Assembly (NCBI GenBank): GCA_949128115.1
Contig: OX421964.1
Span: 30,930,177-30,994,176 of the forward strand
From: Anaspis maculata
Lineage: Eukaryota > Arthropoda > Insecta > Coleoptera > Scraptiidae
Direction of reading: 5' to 3'
DNA: 64,000 bases
Part shown: piece after piece, positions 60,101 through 64,000 of the stretch
Layout of the letters: each line of letters starts with the position of its first letter
Numbering within the stretch: the first letter of the stretch is position 1
Notes under the pieces: model-generated
What the model saw: only the letters and a program-made list of their open reading frames with translations
Databases searched by the model: none
What the model was told of the DNA's origin: nothing
Translations under genes and position numbers: made by a program

Positions 60101-60680
60101 TAAGAATACAATTGTTCCAATATAAACATGGTTATCATAGAAACGGTCATTGTCAGAGCTAATTTAGACATTTCCTTGTTGGTACTGACCTTGGTACCAA
60201 CTGGCATTAATTGATAGATACCGATCGCACCTCTTCGTAATTTCAACAACTTTCGCGCATTCAGAAAATAAACTTATAAAACTGCATTTCGCCCTCGGTT
60301 TCTCCCATTTTTATTCAGGAGTTGATAAAGGCTCCTTAGGCTGTTTAAAAAAAGGATTCACTTCAAAAAACGCCACGCACCTTTATCACTGGGTATCGAC
60401 TTGTTCTGAACCAAGAATCGAAAGAATCCTTGCAAATCATGCGTGAATATTAACATTCGTCAGAACACTCCTTTGGCGATAGGAGTTTGGGACTACTCGT
60501 ATTCGAGGAAAAAGTAAGTGCATGCAGTCCCGGTGAAACTTTGTGAGCCTTTAGATTTGGTTGATTCTGAAGCAGTTCAAAAAAAAAGAAAAAATTCCCC
60601 GGCTACCAACCACAGCGCTGACATTCACCATTTCTGTCACCACCACCTCCGCTTCCCCTGAACCGTTATAGCTGTATTAC
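57141..60680. other. intergenic stretch with minor repeats
   Basis: A TTTA microsatellite lies at about 57674-57691. A weak tRNA-like box B on the - strand (GGTTCGGACCC) is near 58372-58382. A degenerate duplication with a period of 158 bp (AGCTCCTTGGTGGG at 59482 and 59640) lies at about 59430-59700. A locally GC-rich block at 59160-59300 has no supported gene. Confidence 0.4.
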
Positions 60681-60797
60681 ACTACACAATTTCTTATACA
60701 ATATCTTGAACAATCTGCCAACATAGTGTCAAAAAACAACGAACTTAATTGTTGATTTGACAGATTGTTCAAAAAATTGTACAAGAAATTGTGTAGT
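60681..60797. mobile_element. MITE, 117 bp
   Basis: ACTACACAATTTCTTATACA pairs with TGTACAAGAAATTGTGTAGT, and the match extends inward through TTGAACAATCTG/CAGATTGTTCAA. The loop is about 40 bp. Confidence 0.8.
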
Positions 60798-61514
60798 TAG
60801 TCCATCCGCTAGGTACTATTCTGTATTTTTTCAGAGGTCGAAAAGGTTTTCTTTAGAATTCCAATCAGTTAAGGTCCACAGAATCAGATTTTTTTGGTGG
60901 CAACGCTCAAAAGTGATGCGGTCACCCTGTGCACCCCCATGGAGGCCATCCCCCAGTTGATCGAATTTCAGTTCTGTAACTCGGAGGATCGACACAGAAT
61001 TACAAAAAATTCAGGATGTCATGAAAAAACTCTCTCAAAAGTCATCCACAATGAAGATACAGCTCTTCAAGTTTCAAAAAAGGCGATTTCCGTGGAGGTA
61101 CAATTTCCACAATTTTCAACCGATTTTGCTGAAAATTTGGTTAGGCCCCTCTGTAACAAGCATCTAGAAGAGAGAATTTCATTTTCGGGATAAACTGTCC
61201 AGTGGCGGAGCAACTGGAAATTTTGACATAATGCCGTCCCTCCTCATTTCTCAAGTCCCTGGTCAACTTTGGACCCTGAAACTTTCACTATGCCAAATTT
61301 TAGACGTTACAAGAAAGAGCCGTTTGACGGTTGTTGCGTCAGGTCGGCAGCTGACGTGTCAAGTTGCTAGTTACGCACTAATTCTATGTGAACGCCTGTG
61401 GTAAGATTGGTTTATTACCTACGCAGTTCCCCTGCAGTCCAACTGCACTAATCCTATGTGGATGCGGCTTAAGTTTTCATCAATGATTGGGGGTTTTTAA
61501 TCAAGGATTATTAC

Positions 61515-61640
61515 AAGCTGGAAAATTCCATTTACACAGCACAACACCCAGACCTGCTGTGCCAGTGTGCCCGGGAATCGAACCCAGGAGCTTCACTTAC
61601 CGAACAAACACGCAGTCCACTCGATTAGCGGGCCGTCAGT
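61515..61640 (-). mobile_element. tRNA-derived SINE copy
   Basis: On the - strand, GCTAATCGAGTGG (box-A-like) is followed by GGTTCGATTCC (exact box B, 61574-61584) and the tail GGTCTGGGTGTTGTGCTGTG. The tail matches the copies at 26014 and 50035. Confidence 0.65.
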
Positions 61641-64000
61641 TGAAACTTATTTCTGTGTCATATTGTGTTCAGACTAGTGGTTTTGTCGATTTCAAGACCT
61701 CAAGAGATCGATGCCCGAACCACAAGGAAGAAATCATAACAGGATGGCGTCCTGATACTAGATGATCATCGGTCAGAGGCTGTTCCGAAAGCGGGCCGCA
61801 TGATTTAATTCCAATAACCTGGATCAAATTGCATTATAATGTCTAATGGATTGTCTACCCATCCAGGCGTAATAATTATGAGCAAAAGAATTGAATTGGG
61901 GAGTTTCAACTTACTTATTACTTTTTGAATAATTTATAAACGGGTTGAGGTATCTGGCTGTTACTTGTCGGAGATTTGTTTTGAATGATTATCTACTCAT
62001 ATAAGTAGAGTTTCACTCAATCCAGCTAGTGGCTCCAAAGTTGAGAGGGGCTAAGGGGTCACGAAAAAAAGTTGAAAAGTTGAGCATGCTCAGGTGAGAC
62101 ATTGCTCTATGATTTTTTGCAGGGGGCAAGGTCAATTTTTGACCTATGATGCCCACCGACTAACTTATGAAGGCTTTCGTTCAACCCAGTAATTAATGGG
62201 ATTTCAACCAAAAAGTACACCTCAAAAGAAGTGTCTCAGAAACGTGCAGCACAAATGATCGTATATTTTTCCATAAGCACTCGGAACACTTATACGACCA
62301 CGCAGTCACAAATGCACCAAGAATTGTGTGATGGTTATTAATGCCTTTATATAAAAAAAATTAAAGGTACACAACCAATTAAATAAATTTCCGCGGTGGA
62401 CATTTATTCGTGGCGTGCCAGGACAATTTGGGCTTCATTCATCGTGGGCCCGCTCGGCCATATAATAAGTTTCGAGGTTCCTAAACTCATACTTCATGTG
62501 TACAATATTATTTTGTTGGTATCAGTGAATCATTCCGCCTGCCTCCCCCGCCCCCTCTGCCACGGGACATGAACATCTACTCGCAGCAGGAGCCGCGTCT
62601 GGACAATGCGCTCTCAACTTATATCAGTTTTTTATCCGTTCTGTTGGCAGGCAATAAAGATGGAGGACCTAATTTTCGTCTGAAATATCTGCTATTTATT
62701 ACCAGCATCATCCCTCTCTTATACGATGCTCTTCTATCCCACCTCCGGTATCCCTGCCAGGGCTTGTTCCAGATCCGGGATGTGTATTATGGAAGTCTGA
62801 ATATAAGGCCGAAATAAAGTACCCCCTGTGCGGATCCTCCAGGTATATCGCAATAAAAATCCGGCGTGTATATGCGATAAGCGTAGGTGCGCTTCCGCGA
62901 GATGCCACCTCTTGAGCATCACGAAGATAGGAGCCAATTTACCCCACTCTGCGCCTTGTTATTAAAATGTAAGCGAGGTAGCCCCCATCGGTTTGGCTAT
63001 CAATTTACGGGAAAACCAACAAATAAAACGCCCTTCGAGAGCCAATATTTCTTCGCCAGGGCGGTAATTACACTAATCTAATAAGTATCCTGGTTATTAG
63101 GCAGCTTCCACACGCCCACCGCTCACGTCCCGGGGCCTTCTTCCAACGTTCCACCTCTCTCGCTCACACACGGGATAGGATAAATTGAAACGCTACAGAA
63201 ACCATAAATAATACGCGGAATTCGAGACAACACGATCCTCATCTTATTATAATAAATACAAGGCCCGTCTCAGCCCATAAATTCATTAATACCAAGAGAG
63301 AGAAAAGAAACGAACGATGAGCAACTTTAGGGGAAAATATTTATTGGCCTCGTCGGAAATTGATGGGCCCGCTTTTTTCCACAACCAACTGCACGACCAA
63401 GAGATCTTCCCAGAGAGCTTTCCTCTTTCCAGTAGTACTTTAGCTTTTCGTCGTGCGTAGATCTCAAGTTACTGCCACTGATGGATTGTTCCAAAACGTT
63501 CGGCCATAGTCTCGCGGGTAACAATGATTCCAAGCGAAAATATATCTGTATATTACGGAATGCACATGTATTAACATATTCAGCTAATTACGGTAGGACG
63601 CGTGCTGGTTGTGGGGCAGAGGGGGCCACAGACGCCGCGGGGGTTGGGTGGAATGGCCGCAGGGGGGCCCGTGTGGTTCGGTTTCTAATTAACCTGATCG
63701 ATTGCAGTGTGCTGCGCATTATGCAACTGCACTGTAAATCACAACGTCGTTTAAAATTACCCTTTTGCCGTTTATATATTCCACAGAGGAGAATATTATA
63801 CTGCCTCTTGTTTATTACCCTGTGAGTATTGGAAGTCGCAGGCTCCTCTCGGTGTGTCTTAAGACTTAATTTAGTTCAAGTCTGAGCATGCGAGTTTAAT
63901 GTGCGAAATGAAAACTGCACCCAACAGGCCAAGTAAGATGCAGCTTATGGGTACTTGCGTCCTTATCGCTTACTCTTAATTAGTTTAGTTTGAAAATTAG
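61641..64000. other. intergenic stretch to the right edge, no gene recognised
   Basis: All frames are short and show no known domain. The segment at about 62320-63890 has balanced composition and little repeat structure, so it could hold regulatory DNA, but nothing in it proves this. Confidence 0.4.

Noticed and set aside
62569..62817. An 82-codon + strand frame following a C-rich tract
   Set aside because: No domain, no splice signals in frame, and no repeat of the composition bias seen in the opa exons.
1..64000. CRISPR array, bacterial operon or viral genome
   Set aside because: GT-AG introns, an insect-type ZIC gene and eukaryotic repeats exclude a prokaryotic origin; the short tandem arrays lack CRISPR-like unique spacers.

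Overview
The window is eukaryotic nuclear DNA from an arthropod, most likely an insect. It is AT-rich, has GT-AG introns, and is crowded with transposons, with very little coding sequence. The only host gene I can support is a ZIC-family zinc-finger gene, the orthologue of Drosophila odd-paired (opa), on the + strand. Its internal exon (247-898) carries the ZOC motif and zinc fingers 1-3. Its terminal exon (29352-29791) carries fingers 4-5 and the C-terminus. A 28.45 kb phase-1 intron separates them. The upstream exon or exons with the true start codon lie off the left edge. I cannot name the species from sequence alone.

Layout: 1-246 is the end of an upstream opa intron and 247-898 is an opa exon. 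The intron at 899-29351 holds five large foldback (palindromic) elements, smaller inverted-repeat elements, a two-unit array of tandem foldback repeats, a tRNA-His-like sequence inside an inverted repeat, a tRNA-derived SINE and a 33 bp minisatellite. The terminal exon is 29352-29791. A probable 3' UTR follows and may extend to about 32.3 kb. From there to the right edge I see no host gene. This part holds a Transib-like element (33578-35328), a 243 bp hairpin, a Harbinger-like element, a CR1/Jockey-type non-LTR retrotransposon on the - strand (about 39416-43582), several 1.5 kb palindromes, a second tandem-foldback array in the opposite orientation, an FB-like element with minisatellite arms (54392-56005), and more SINE and MITE copies.

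The main oddity is the number of long inverted repeats. Eleven foldbacks of 0.24-1.6 kb cover about 10.8 kb, roughly 17% of the window. Several share an end motif (CAGGGTG) and two of those are nested in or abut the tandem arrays. The best-defined single element is at 33578-35328: its 38 bp terminal inverted repeats open with CACAGTG, identical to the V(D)J recombination signal heptamer, and it is flanked by an exact 5 bp duplication, CGTCA.

Function: Opa/ZIC is a nuclear DNA-binding regulator of embryonic patterning. The retrotransposon ORFs served its own copying, but ORF2 is now interrupted. Everything else looks non-coding. Superfamily calls for elements without a transposase are inferences from terminal repeats and target-site duplications. 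All calls were made by eye, without a database search.
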